Shown: piece by piece, positions 1 through 6,524 of the stretch | Layout: the number at the start of each line of letters is the position of its first letter | Numbering within the stretch: the stretch's first letter is position 1 | Source of the DNA: an uncultured Blautia sp. | GTDB taxonomy: Bacteria; Bacillota; Clostridia; Lachnospirales; Lachnospiraceae | Length of the DNA stretch: 7,601 nucleotides | Assembly (NCBI GenBank): GCA_938028845.1 | Contig: CALIZJ010000270.1 | Span: 1-7,601 of the forward strand | Direction: 5' to 3' | Position numbers and translations under genes: made by a program | The notes under the pieces: model-generated | Database searches by the model: none | What the model saw: the letters and a program-made list of their open reading frames with translations, nothing else | Told to the model about the DNA's origin: nothing

Positions 1-235
1 CTGCTTTTACCCATTCATCACCGTCTTTGGTAAATTCAACTTCTGTCTTATCTATTATAAATTTTAGGCTTGTAATATCGTCAGAATTTACTGACAAAAC
101 ATAGGTTGTCTCTTCTTCACTTTCTTCCTCGGCCTGTTCTTGTTCGGAAACATATGTTCTAACCCCATAATATCCTACACAAAGCACACCCAGGATAACA
201 ACAGAAGAGACTAAGGTAATTGACTTTCTCTTCAT
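1..235 (-). CDS. DUF4340-type membrane-anchored protein, 3' end cut off by the window edge
   Basis: Only the first 78 codons and one extra base are present; the gene runs off at base 1. The ATG at 235 shares one base with the stop codon of the GldG-like gene (TAATG), so the two are translationally coupled. An AAAGGAG ribosome binding site lies at 245-251, inside the upstream gene, 9 nt before the ATG. The visible protein has a basic start (MKRKS), a hydrophobic segment at about residues 6-24 that should be a single membrane anchor or uncleaved signal, an acidic linker rich in Glu (about 31-42), and then the pattern 'SVNSDDITSLKFIIDK...EFTKDGDEWV'. That last pattern is typical of the first repeat of DUF4340 proteins, which commonly follow GldG-like genes in ABC cassettes. 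The biochemical role of the family is not known; by context it is an extracytoplasmic partner of the transporter. The family call rests on a short fragment plus gene order. Confidence 0.72.
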   Translation of the reverse strand, partial: MKRKSITLVSSVVILGVLCVGYYGVRTYVSEQEQAEEESEEETTYVLSVNSDDITSLKFIIDKTEVEFTKDGDEWVKA

Positions 236-1719
236 TATGCCTTTCTCCTTTTAAACCATATTACAAATCCGAAAACAAGGAATATTCCCGGAATAATCCC
301 TATTGTACAAATTGTCCAGAAACTGCTGTCATATGCGGATAAAGTCAAATAAGATACTTCCAGGCTCTTAGACGGCACGGAAATACTTGCTGTTTCCTCG
401 TTGCTGCACATCCAGTTCAGTGCAGACATTACAAGCTGCTCGTTTCCTCCTGAAACCATAGCATTTACCTGGCTATCCATTATATTTGCAGTAGAAAAAT
501 ACACAATCTGTGTAGTCTTTTCATCATCCACGGTTTCAGTAATACTTACGCCTAAATCAAACGGACCATCAATATCTCCATCTTCTTTTTCCAGTGTTTC
601 GCTGTTTAAATTTACTTTTGAATAAGCAGAATCAGATGTAGACAATATGCTCTCTATTGTCAGCGTATCTCTTACATCATCAAGTCTCTGGATTCCCTGT
701 GCATATGGCGCCAGTACGTAATATCCGGAAGAATTAAAATCAGAGACTGCCTCCGTACTGCTTACATCTGGAAGTAAATAATAGGGCATCTGCATGGCAT
801 AGTGCTGAGAATCTCCCTCTATTACAATACCTTCTGTCCGCTCTACACCATAGTTTTCCAGAACAGCATCAAAATTATCTAAAGGTTCTGTAGTATAGTC
901 AGAAAAAATCATAGCTTTTCCGCCATTTTCCAGATATTCTATAATGGCATCTCTTTCCTCCTCGGAAATATCGGAAGCAGGCGAATTTATCATCAGGCAA
1001 TCCGCATCATCAGGAACACTTTCCTCTGCAATCAAATTTAGCGATTTTATTTCAATATTACCTTTTTCAATATCTTCCTGGATAGTAGAATCTAATTCTA
1101 CTTCTCCATGCCCCTCCAGGACATAAAGTACAGGAAGATCTTCCGATGTAACATAGGAAATCGCGCTCGTTATCTGCCCTTCCCCATCAAATCCAGTAGT
1201 AGTATAACTGTATGTGTTATAATCCATACTTGTTTCGTACATATTGTTATAATCTACTACCTTGCTCCTGTCGCCGCAGACAACGATAAGACTGTTAGAA
1301 GAAATCTGCTCGGATGTATAATCGGATACAAACTGTGGATTCACTACAGGATCCTTTACTTCCACTGTTATATGATCCGACTCGTCTTCATATTTCTCCA
1401 GGAGATTACTGATAACCTCATCTTCATAACCACTTTGTACTATCTGATATATAGATACATCCTTATCCAGATTTTTCAGCATCTCTGTAGTTTCCTCTCC
1501 GATACTGTAAATCTGCTGGTCACTGATATCTATCTGCGTATATTTTGCCGGCAATTCATTTACAATAAGATTCACCACAACAACTATGACAATAAATACC
1601 GCGCTTATCGCTACGCTATAGGAGCCATTTTTCAAATATTTTTTATTTATACTGTCGGAAAATTTTCTTTTTTCCTTATTTTCTGTTTTTTTTGGCTTAA
1701 ACTTATCTTTTAAATTCAC
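235..1719 (-). CDS. GldG-like ABC transporter auxiliary protein (ABC_transp_aux family)
   Basis: A 494-residue protein with one membrane segment near each end and a large domain between them, expected outside the membrane. It starts with a basic, Lys-rich cytoplasmic tail (about 1-34), then a Val/Ile-rich membrane helix (about 35-54). The body resembles GldG and other ABC-associated auxiliary proteins: 'EGQITSAISYVTSEDLPVL' followed by the conserved GHGE (about 203-206), and 'DADCLMINSPASDISEEE' (about 238-255) leading into 'YLENGGKAMIF'. A C-terminal helix (about 465-488) ends in a KRRKA tail. I place the start at the GTG at 1719, 8 nt after a perfect AAGGAGG. The in-frame GTG at 1728 overlaps that site and is unlikely to be used. 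It lies 13 nt after the permease gene and overlaps the next gene by 1 nt. In Bacteroidetes GldG works with GldF and GldA in gliding; here it probably serves a transporter of unknown substrate. No catalytic residues are evident. Confidence 0.82.
   Translation of the reverse strand: MNLKDKFKPKKTENKEKRKFSDSINKKYLKNGSYSVAISAVFIVIVVVVNLIVNELPAKYTQIDISDQQIYSIGEETTEMLKNLDKDVSIYQIVQSGYEDEVISNLLEKYEDESDHITVEVKDPVVNPQFVSDYTSEQISSNSLIVVCGDRSKVVDYNNMYETSMDYNTYSYTTTGFDGEGQITSAISYVTSEDLPVLYVLEGHGEVELDSTIQEDIEKGNIEIKSLNLIAEESVPDDADCLMINSPASDISEEERDAIIEYLENGGKAMIFSDYTTEPLDNFDAVLENYGVERTEGIVIEGDSQHYAMQMPYYLLPDVSSTEAVSDFNSSGYYVLAPYAQGIQRLDDVRDTLTIESILSTSDSAYSKVNLNSETLEKEDGDIDGPFDLGVSITETVDDEKTTQIVYFSTANIMDSQVNAMVSGGNEQLVMSALNWMCSNEETASISVPSKSLEVSYLTLSAYDSSFWTICTIGIIPGIFLVFGFVIWFKRRKA
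245..251 (-). promoter_or_regulatory. Ribosome binding site of the DUF4340-type gene
   Basis: AAAGGAG on the minus strand, 9 nt before the ATG at 235 and within the last codons of the GldG-like gene. It supports the ATG at 235 as the true start although the gene is truncated. Confidence 0.7.
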
Positions 1720-1727
1720 CTTCTCCA

Positions 1728-1734
1728 CCTCCTT
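1728..1734 (-). promoter_or_regulatory. Ribosome binding site deciding the GldG-like start
   Basis: Perfect AAGGAGG on the minus strand, overlapping the TAA stop of the permease gene. It lies 8 nt before the GTG at 1719 but overlaps the GTG at 1728, so it favours the shorter protein. Confidence 0.75.
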
Positions 1735-2596
1735 AATTCCAACGTCTCTTTACAATTGACTGTATTGTAAGGAAAATGCAGATTGCTGTTACGGACACGA
1801 AATATACTATTCCTCTTATATCAAATATATTATTTGTAAAAGTATCAAAATGTCCGCTCAGGTTAAACACCTCCAAAATCTTCTGTATCCCTCCTTCAAA
1901 AAAGCTGGAATTCATCACATATAAAATAACAAGGGCAATCTCACCTACAGCTCCTACGATCACAGAAATAATCACATTTTTTATCATTGTATAAATAATA
2001 ATAGCCGCCGCTAAGATCAGCAAACCAAAGGTAATGCATGTAGACGCAGAGGAATCTGAGAAAAAGGAAGAGATTCCATTCATCATATAAAACGCAAACA
2101 AAAATACAAAGGTTAAAATCGCCGCTATTACCTGGCTTTCTGTCAAAGCGGAAAGAAAAACACCTATGGCAAGATTTGCGCAGCCTAAAAGGAAAAATCC
2201 TGATATTCCCGTATATGCCGATGCCATAGATACTTCGCCAAATCCGGACATTATTAACGGATACGTACACATGATCAAAACAGGAATCCCAAAAACAGTT
2301 ACCAGAGCAAGATATTTTCCAAGCACAATGCTCGTAACCGATACAGGAGAAGTTAAAAGCAGCTGGTCTGTCTTTTGCTTTCTTTCTTCCGCCAGCACGC
2401 GCATGGTCAATATGGGAACGCCGATAATAAATACAAAAGTAAGAGCGCTTAAGGTATACTCAAATCTGGGGTATGCCGCTGCAAGCTGATAAGCAGAAAA
2501 ATATATTCCTGTAAGCACAAGTATAAAGAATATAAACAGATAACCGATCATAGAGGTCAGATAACCTTTTAATTCTTTTTTATAAACCGCCGTCAT
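1733..2596 (-). CDS. ABC-2 type transporter permease, GldF/NosY-like
   Basis: A 287-residue integral membrane protein, the channel-forming partner of the ATPase encoded just upstream. Hydrophobic segments lie at about 15-36, 51-68, 94-116, 128-150, 156-178, 189-228 (probably two) and 261-281, giving six or seven helices. The loop 'PILTMRVLAEERKQKTDQLL' (61-80) is the hallmark of this ABC-2 subfamily. Near the C-terminus 'HFDTFTNNIFDIRGIVYF' (249-266) matches the conserved pattern before the last helix of GldF/NosY-type permeases. The start is chosen as the ATG at 2596, because AAGGAGG (2606-2612) is 9 nt before it; the in-frame ATG at 2605 directly abuts that site with no spacer. With this start the gene begins one base after the ATPase stop codon. 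No second permease is visible, so the complex may use a homodimer or may pair with a gene beyond the window. Substrate unknown. Confidence 0.87.
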   Translation of the reverse strand: MTAVYKKELKGYLTSMIGYLFIFFILVLTGIYFSAYQLAAAYPRFEYTLSALTFVFIIGVPILTMRVLAEERKQKTDQLLLTSPVSVTSIVLGKYLALVTVFGIPVLIMCTYPLIMSGFGEVSMASAYTGISGFFLLGCANLAIGVFLSALTESQVIAAILTFVFLFAFYMMNGISSFFSDSSASTCITFGLLILAAAIIIYTMIKNVIISVIVGAVGEIALVILYVMNSSFFEGGIQKILEVFNLSGHFDTFTNNIFDIRGIVYFVSVTAICIFLTIQSIVKRRWN

Positions 2597-2597
2597 C

Positions 2598-3614
2598 TTA
2601 TTCATCCTCCTTCTCTATATCTGTTTCTGAATTTTCTTCTGTTTCTTCCTGAAGATCCTCTATATCATTTTCCTCAGTTTTATCATTCTCTGTAAGTTCA
2701 AGGAAGATTTCTTCCAGAGAAACTTTTTTCGAGTGCATTTCCAGTATAGGACAGTTCAGTTCTGCCATTTTATAAAAAATTTCTTCCCGGATATCATAAA
2801 ATTCCTCTGTTGAAATTTTTACATCCCATACATCATGTTCCTGATTAAATTCAAAGGATATATCCTTGATTCCTTCCAGTTGGTCAAATCCCTTTCTGAT
2901 ATTTTCTTTTTCTCCTTTTATCTGCATGGTAAGGTTATTAGAACCTGTTGCAAGCTTGCTTAAATTATCCGGCGTGTCACTTGCCACCAGTTTTCCATGG
3001 GAAATGATCAGTACATAATCGCAGATTGCGCTTACTTCAGAAAGTATATGAGAACTTAAGATCACTGTATGCTTTTTCTTAAGACTTTTAATCAGAGAAC
3101 GGATCTCGATAATCTGTTTGGGGTCCAGTCCGACAGTAGGTTCGTCTAAAATAATTACCTCAGGATATCCTAAAATTGCCTGTGCAAGACCAACTCTCTG
3201 CTTATATCCTTTAGAAAGATTTTTTATCAGACGATTTTTCATATCTGATATTTTTACCAGCTCCATAATTTCATCAATCATGGATGTTCTTTTATCCTTT
3301 GGGATTTTTTTTAGATCTGCAACAAATTTGAGATATTCCAGAACTGTCATATCAAAATAAAGTGGTGGCTGCTCCGGAAGATAACCGATACATTTTTTAG
3401 CCTTTTCCGGTTCATCCAGAATGTCATACCCGTCAATGACTATTTTTCCTTCTGTAGAAGCGATATAACCAGTTATCATATTCATAGTCGTGGACTTTCC
3501 CGCGCCGTTTGGTCCGAGAAATCCGTAAATTTTTCCCTTTTCGATTTGAAAAGAGAGATGGTCAACCGCCGTATGATCCCCGTAACGCTTAACCAGATTA
3601 CTTACCTCAATCAC
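2598..3614 (-). CDS. ABC transporter ATP-binding protein, GldA/CcmA-like
   Basis: A 338-residue cytoplasmic ATPase that should power the permease encoded next to it. All nucleotide-binding motifs are intact: Walker A GPNGAGKST (34-42), Q-loop glutamine in 'GYLPEQPP' (Q82), ABC signature LSKGYKQR (133-140), Walker B VIILDEP with catalytic Glu158, D-loop GLDP (162-165) and the switch histidine in SSH (H189). After the roughly 220-residue ATPase core comes an accessory domain ending in 'SLEEIFLELT' (299-308), typical of the CcmA-type group, and then a strongly acidic tail (309-338) with 17 Asp/Glu in 30 residues. The start is the GTG at 3614, 9 nt after AAGGAGG (3624-3630); upstream in-frame codons to the TTG at 3659 would run through that site and are rejected. 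The protein then begins MIEVSNLVKRYG, as is usual for the family. First gene of the four-gene cassette; any promoter should lie in the structured gap upstream. Confidence 0.92.
   Translation of the reverse strand: MIEVSNLVKRYGDHTAVDHLSFQIEKGKIYGFLGPNGAGKSTTMNMITGYIASTEGKIVIDGYDILDEPEKAKKCIGYLPEQPPLYFDMTVLEYLKFVADLKKIPKDKRTSMIDEIMELVKISDMKNRLIKNLSKGYKQRVGLAQAILGYPEVIILDEPTVGLDPKQIIEIRSLIKSLKKKHTVILSSHILSEVSAICDYVLIISHGKLVASDTPDNLSKLATGSNNLTMQIKGEKENIRKGFDQLEGIKDISFEFNQEHDVWDVKISTEEFYDIREEIFYKMAELNCPILEMHSKKVSLEEIFLELTENDKTEENDIEDLQEETEENSETDIEKEDE
2606..2612 (-). promoter_or_regulatory. Ribosome binding site deciding the permease start
   Basis: AAGGAGG on the minus strand, inside the last codons of the ATPase gene. 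It lies 9 nt before the ATG at 2596 and 0 nt before the ATG at 2605, so it favours the later start. Confidence 0.75.
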
Positions 3615-3623
3615 GTGAACTCT

Positions 3624-3630
3624 CCTCCTT
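3624..3630 (-). promoter_or_regulatory. Ribosome binding site deciding the GTG start of the ATPase
   Basis: AAGGAGG on the minus strand, 9 nt before the GTG at 3614. It lies inside the longer open frame that begins at the TTG at 3659, which argues against that longer version. Confidence 0.8.
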
Positions 3631-3697
3631 ATTTCATTTTTTATATAGTTTTCTGTCAAAGGATTTTTTATAGCAGCGAAAGAATCCTCTATGACAT

Positions 3698-3750
3698 AAA
3701 AAATGTCCTCGGGTGAAACAGAGAAATCAGGGGGTGCCCGAGGACATTTT
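3698..3750 (-). terminator. Long hairpin with T run: second terminator or leader attenuator
   Basis: Bases 3700-3713 and 3737-3750 form a perfect 14-bp inverted repeat (core TGTCCTCGGG / CCCGAGGACA) around a 23-nt loop. Read on the minus strand, the descending arm runs into six T residues (3703-3698), four of them within the stem, which looks like an intrinsic terminator. On the plus strand only four T follow. It lies 84 nt before the ATPase start and about 95 nt beyond the rsmG terminator. It could be a back-up terminator of the rsmG operon, a terminator of a short RNA, or an attenuator in the 5' leader of the ABC operon. I do not recognise a known riboswitch class in the loop. The hairpin is certain; its role is inference. 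Confidence 0.6.
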
Positions 3751-3752
3751 AT

Positions 3753-3777
3753 AAGATAAGAAACTTTTTCTTATCTT
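3753..3777. repeat. 25-nt perfect palindrome with 3-nt centre (possible operator or hairpin)
   Basis: AAGATAAGAAA (3753-3763) is followed by CTT and by its exact reverse complement (3767-3777). As RNA it would be an 11-bp hairpin with a 3-nt loop; as DNA it is a symmetric site of the sort bound by a dimeric repressor. It sits directly beside the 14-bp hairpin at 3700-3750. A weak minus-strand promoter can be drawn across it (TTCACA at 3797-3792, 16 nt, GATAAG at 3775-3770), which would put the palindrome on the -10 box; that promoter is poor (GATAAG lacks the key final T). I do not recognise the sequence as the box of a known regulator. Confidence 0.5.
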
Positions 3778-3788
3778 GTACTATTAGT

Positions 3789-3840
3789 TTATGTGAAAGT
3801 TGTGATGAAATTAGGATTATTCTGTGAGGATTATGTGAAA
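3789..3840. repeat. Cluster of short direct repeats containing TGTGA
   Basis: TTATGTGAAA occurs at 3789-3798 and again at 3831-3840, and AGGATTAT at 3813-3820 and 3827-3834. TGTGA itself begins at 3792, 3801, 3823 and 3834, that is 9, 22 and 11 bases apart. An inverted copy, TTTTCACA, lies at 3877-3884 beyond the terminator. The block lies where a promoter of the ABC operon would be expected. It may be a set of protein-binding half sites, or only AT-rich short-repeat sequence. Confidence 0.35.
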
Positions 3841-3875
3841 AAAATATGGTGCAGTTTTCTATCCGCTGCACCATA
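3838..3875 (-). terminator. Intrinsic terminator of the mnmE-mnmG-rsmG operon
   Basis: Bases 3845-3854 and 3866-3875 form a perfect 10-bp stem (TATGGTGCAG / CTGCACCATA) with an 11-nt loop. On the minus strand it is followed at once by seven T (3844-3838). It begins about 20 nt after the rsmG stop codon. The flanks TGTGAAAA (3834-3841) and TTTTCACA (3877-3884) extend the symmetry beyond a small internal loop. On the plus strand the stem is followed only by C and TTTT, so minus-strand termination is the main reading. Confidence 0.88.
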
Positions 3876-3894
3876 CTTTTCACATATTTTTTTG

Positions 3895-4614
3895 TTATAA
3901 CGGCTCTTTTAATGGCGTTCCTGCCTTTCTTGGGTAACGGCCAGGAGTAGGCTTTTTCTTCTCTATGACAACCAGAGATCTTTCTATATCAGAATCCGGG
4001 AGCGTAAAAAAAGCTGTATCTTTTAATTCTCCGCCTAAAGTTTTTACAGCTCTTTCGCTGTTCTTTATTTCTTCCTGTACCTTTCCGGATTTATAGGAAA
4101 TAAAATATCCTCCGCATTTTACATAAGGCAGACAATACTCAGACAAAGTAGAAAGATTAGAAACTGCTCTTGATACACAGAGATCATATTTTTCCCTGTA
4201 TTCCTTCTTCTTAGCATACTCTTCCGCTCTTCCGTGAACAGCCTTAATTTCCGTTAATTTTAAAAGGGCAAATGTTTCTTCTAAAAAGTTCACTCTTTTT
4301 TTCAATGAATCCAAAAGACACATCTGCAAATGTGGAAAAGCAATCTTAAGAGGTATTCCCGGAAAACCGGCTCCTGTCCCTACATCTAAGACAGATTTCG
4401 TTTTTTCCATATCCACTGCCTTTACACAGGCAAGGCTGTCCAGAAAATGTTTAACAATAACCTCTTGAAATTCCGTTATTCCAGTAAGATTCATCACTTT
4501 ATTTTTTTCAATAAGGTATTCATAAAAATCTATAAACTGCTTTTTCTGTTCTTCATTTAAAAGGATTCCAAGCTCTTCACACCCTTTTACCAATACACTT
4601 AAATCGTATCCCAT
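3895..4614 (-). CDS. rsmG: 16S rRNA (guanine-N7) methyltransferase RsmG (GidB)
   Basis: RsmG transfers a methyl group from S-adenosylmethionine to N7 of a guanine in the 530 loop of 16S rRNA (G527 in E. coli numbering); its loss is known to give low-level streptomycin resistance. The 239-residue product has the family's usual length. Landmarks are MNLTGI (41-46), HFLDS (57-61), the SAM-binding loop DVGTGAGFPGIPLK (77-90), the acidic end of the next strand (LLDSLKKR, 100-107), GRAEEYA (128-134), SRAV (148-151), the conserved YKS (174-176), and the C-terminal PRKAGTP (228-234). The start is the ATG at 4614, preceded by AAGGAGG (4620-4626) at a slightly short 5 nt. The frame stays open upstream to 4758 but that part overlaps the mnmG coding region and reads as unrelated sequence. 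Last gene of its operon, 10 nt after mnmG and followed by a terminator. Confidence 0.96.
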   Translation of the reverse strand: MGYDLSVLVKGCEELGILLNEEQKKQFIDFYEYLIEKNKVMNLTGITEFQEVIVKHFLDSLACVKAVDMEKTKSVLDVGTGAGFPGIPLKIAFPHLQMCLLDSLKKRVNFLEETFALLKLTEIKAVHGRAEEYAKKKEYREKYDLCVSRAVSNLSTLSEYCLPYVKCGGYFISYKSGKVQEEIKNSERAVKTLGGELKDTAFFTLPDSDIERSLVVIEKKKPTPGRYPRKAGTPLKEPL

Positions 4615-4619
4615 GCCAT

Positions 4620-4626
4620 CCTCCTT
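4620..4626 (-). promoter_or_regulatory. Ribosome binding site of rsmG
   Basis: AAGGAGG on the minus strand, overlapping the mnmG stop codon (4625-4627). It decides the ATG at 4614 against the much longer open frame. The ATG at 4619 is out of frame. Confidence 0.8.
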
Positions 4627-6511
4627 AAAAATTCTTCTTTCCGTATTGTTCCAGATAAACAAGAAGAACGGAAATATCTGCCGGAGAAACGCCTGAAATT
4701 CTGGATGCCTGCCCAATGGAAATCGGACGGTATGCTTCCAGTTTCTGTCTGGCTTCAATGCGCAGGCTTCCTACCTTTTCGTAATCAATATTTTCCGGAA
4801 TTTTCTTCTGCTCCAGCTTTTTAAACTGTTCTACCTGTTTTAACTGACGGCGGATATAGCCATCATATTTTATATTAATATCCACCTGCTGCCTTACATC
4901 GTAAGGCAGAGAAGGCCTGTCCGGATCTATAGGCTCAAGAATATCATAGGAAAGTTCCGGCCGGCGGATCAACTCTGCAAGGGTAGTTCCTGACTTTAAC
5001 GGGGTACTTTTATGTTCCTCCAAAAGCTCCTGTACTTCCCTTGAAGCGCCGATATTGGTATGCTCTACACGCTTTATCTCTTCTTTTATCTGTTCTTCCT
5101 TTTTAAGAATCTTCTGATACGTCTCTTCATCTACCAGACCTGCCTCATATCCTTTTTTTCTGAGACGCAGGTCTGCGTTATCCTGACGTAAAAGCAGCCT
5201 GTACTCTGCCCTGCTTGTCATCATCCGGTAAGGCTCCTTATTTTCCTTGGTTACAAGGTCATCGATCAGAACGCCTATATATGCTTCAGAACGGTCTAAT
5301 ATAAGCATTTCACGCCCTTTTATTTCCATTGCTGCATTGATCCCTGCTATCAATCCCTGGGCGGCAGCTTCCTCGTATCCGGAGCTTCCATTAAACTGTC
5401 CTGCGCTGAATAATCCTTTTATTGTTTTAAACTCCAGCGTAGGATAAAGCTGTCTGGGATTAATACAGTCGTATTCAATGGCATAGGCGTTTTTAACAAT
5501 CTTTGCATGTTCCAGTCCAGGAACTGAATGATACATTTCATACTGAACGTCCTCCGGCAGCGAACTGGACATCCCGCCTATATACATTTCATTTGTATAC
5601 AGGCCTTCCGGCTCTATAAACACCTGATGCCGGTTTTTATCAGCAAACCGTACTACTTTGTCTTCTATGGAAGGACAATACCGAGGTCCTGTTCCTTCTA
5701 TCATGCCGGAAAAAAGCGGCGAGCGGTCCAGATTTGCCCGGATAATTTCGTGCGTCTTTTCGTTTGTATAAGTAAGCCAGCAGGATTTCTGCGGAATCTG
5801 CACTGTATCCGGATCTGTAGAAAAAGAAAAAGGAATGATCCTTTCATCTCCAAACTGCTCTTCCATTTTACTATAATCAATGGTATTTCCGGCAATCCTT
5901 GCAGGTGTTCCCGTTTTAAAACGATACATCTCTATTCCCAGTTCCTTTAAGGAATCTGTAAGATAATTGGCAGCCTGCAGCCCATTAGGGCCTGTAGCAT
6001 TACTTACATCTCCATAAATACATCTTGCCTTTAAATAAGTTCCTGTACAAAGGATTACCGCCTTACAATGATATACTGCGCCGGAATACGTCTCTACTCC
6101 TATTATTTTTCCCTCTTCCACCAGGATCTTTGTCACTTCACCCTGACGGATGGTAAGATTTTCCTGGTTTTCCAAGGTCTTTCTCATTTCATTGCTGTAT
6201 GCCTGTTTATCCGCCTGTGCCCGCAGGGAATGAACGGCCGGTCCTTTGGACTTATTCAGCATTTTAGACTGAATGAACGTCTTATCTATATTTTTTCCCA
6301 TTTCCCCTCCAAGGGCATCTACCTCCCGTACCAGATGTCCCTTGGAACTTCCTCCTATATTTGGATTACAGGGCATAAGCGCAATACTGTCCACGCTGAC
6401 CGTAAACATGATCGTAGACAATCCAAGCCTCGCTCCTGCAAGGGCGGCTTCACAGCCTGCATGTCCTGCTCCTACAACCACAATATCATAGGTTTCTGTA
6501 AGCTTTTTCAA
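4625..6511 (-). CDS. mnmG: tRNA U34 carboxymethylaminomethyl modification enzyme MnmG (GidA)
   Basis: MnmG is the FAD-containing partner of MnmE. The pair uses methylene-tetrahydrofolate, NADH and glycine or ammonium to modify C5 of the wobble uridine in tRNAs reading NNA/NNG codons. The product is 628 residues, normal for the family. It shows the N-terminal FAD-binding GAGHAG (14-19), the 'MPCNPNIGG' loop with the first conserved cysteine (C48), the second conserved cysteine in 'RYCPSIEDK' (C279; matching E. coli C47 and C277), the signature GYEEAAAQG (378-386), and the 'TSRAEYRLLLRQDNADLRL' block near residue 436. The start is inferred to be the TTG at 6511, 6 nt after GAGGTGG. The other in-frame TTG, at 6526, would start right at the mnmE stop and place the ribosome binding site inside the gene. 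No ATG fits before the FAD motif. It lies 15 nt after mnmE and 10 nt before rsmG. Confidence 0.97.
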   Translation of the reverse strand: MKKLTETYDIVVVGAGHAGCEAALAGARLGLSTIMFTVSVDSIALMPCNPNIGGSSKGHLVREVDALGGEMGKNIDKTFIQSKMLNKSKGPAVHSLRAQADKQAYSNEMRKTLENQENLTIRQGEVTKILVEEGKIIGVETYSGAVYHCKAVILCTGTYLKARCIYGDVSNATGPNGLQAANYLTDSLKELGIEMYRFKTGTPARIAGNTIDYSKMEEQFGDERIIPFSFSTDPDTVQIPQKSCWLTYTNEKTHEIIRANLDRSPLFSGMIEGTGPRYCPSIEDKVVRFADKNRHQVFIEPEGLYTNEMYIGGMSSSLPEDVQYEMYHSVPGLEHAKIVKNAYAIEYDCINPRQLYPTLEFKTIKGLFSAGQFNGSSGYEEAAAQGLIAGINAAMEIKGREMLILDRSEAYIGVLIDDLVTKENKEPYRMMTSRAEYRLLLRQDNADLRLRKKGYEAGLVDEETYQKILKKEEQIKEEIKRVEHTNIGASREVQELLEEHKSTPLKSGTTLAELIRRPELSYDILEPIDPDRPSLPYDVRQQVDINIKYDGYIRRQLKQVEQFKKLEQKKIPENIDYEKVGSLRIEARQKLEAYRPISIGQASRISGVSPADISVLLVYLEQYGKKNF

Positions 6512-6514
6512 TGT

Positions 6515-6524
6515 CCTCCACCTC
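6515..6524 (-). promoter_or_regulatory. Ribosome binding site deciding the TTG start of mnmG
   Basis: GAGGTGGAGG on the minus strand. The GAGGTGG part is 6 nt from the TTG at 6511 while the GGAGG part is only 3 nt away, so GAGGTGG is the likelier contact with 16S rRNA. It lies directly after the mnmE stop codon. Confidence 0.65.

Noticed and set aside
176..235. Lipoprotein signal in the DUF4340-type protein (Cys19 after a hydrophobic stretch)
   Set aside because: The residues before the cysteine are G-V-L, not a proper lipobox, and hydrophobic residues continue after it; a plain membrane anchor fits better.
1108..1713. 201-codon open frame on the plus strand
   Set aside because: It lies antisense to the GldG-like gene, has no ribosome binding site that I can see, and its translation is rich in Ile, Tyr and Cys without recognisable motifs. 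It is a shadow of the real gene.
3631..3659. Consensus-like promoter TTGACA (3659-3654), 17 nt, TGAAAT (3636-3631) on the minus strand
   Set aside because: Transcription would start in or after the AAGGAGG of the ATPase gene, so the message would lack its ribosome binding site. The -10 is also weak.
3700..3750. Known riboswitch such as ZTP, fluoride or preQ1
   Set aside because: The loop lacks the conserved core bases of these classes that I can recall, and the structure is a single simple stem. A model-based search would settle it.
3615..3894. Mobile element or MITE at the operon boundary
   Set aside because: There are inverted repeats, but they form separate hairpins; I found no paired terminal repeats flanked by a target duplication and no transposase.
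4615..4758. N-terminal extension of RsmG by 48 residues
   Set aside because: The extension overlaps the conserved end of mnmG, reads as non-family sequence, and passes through the ribosome binding site at 4620-4626.
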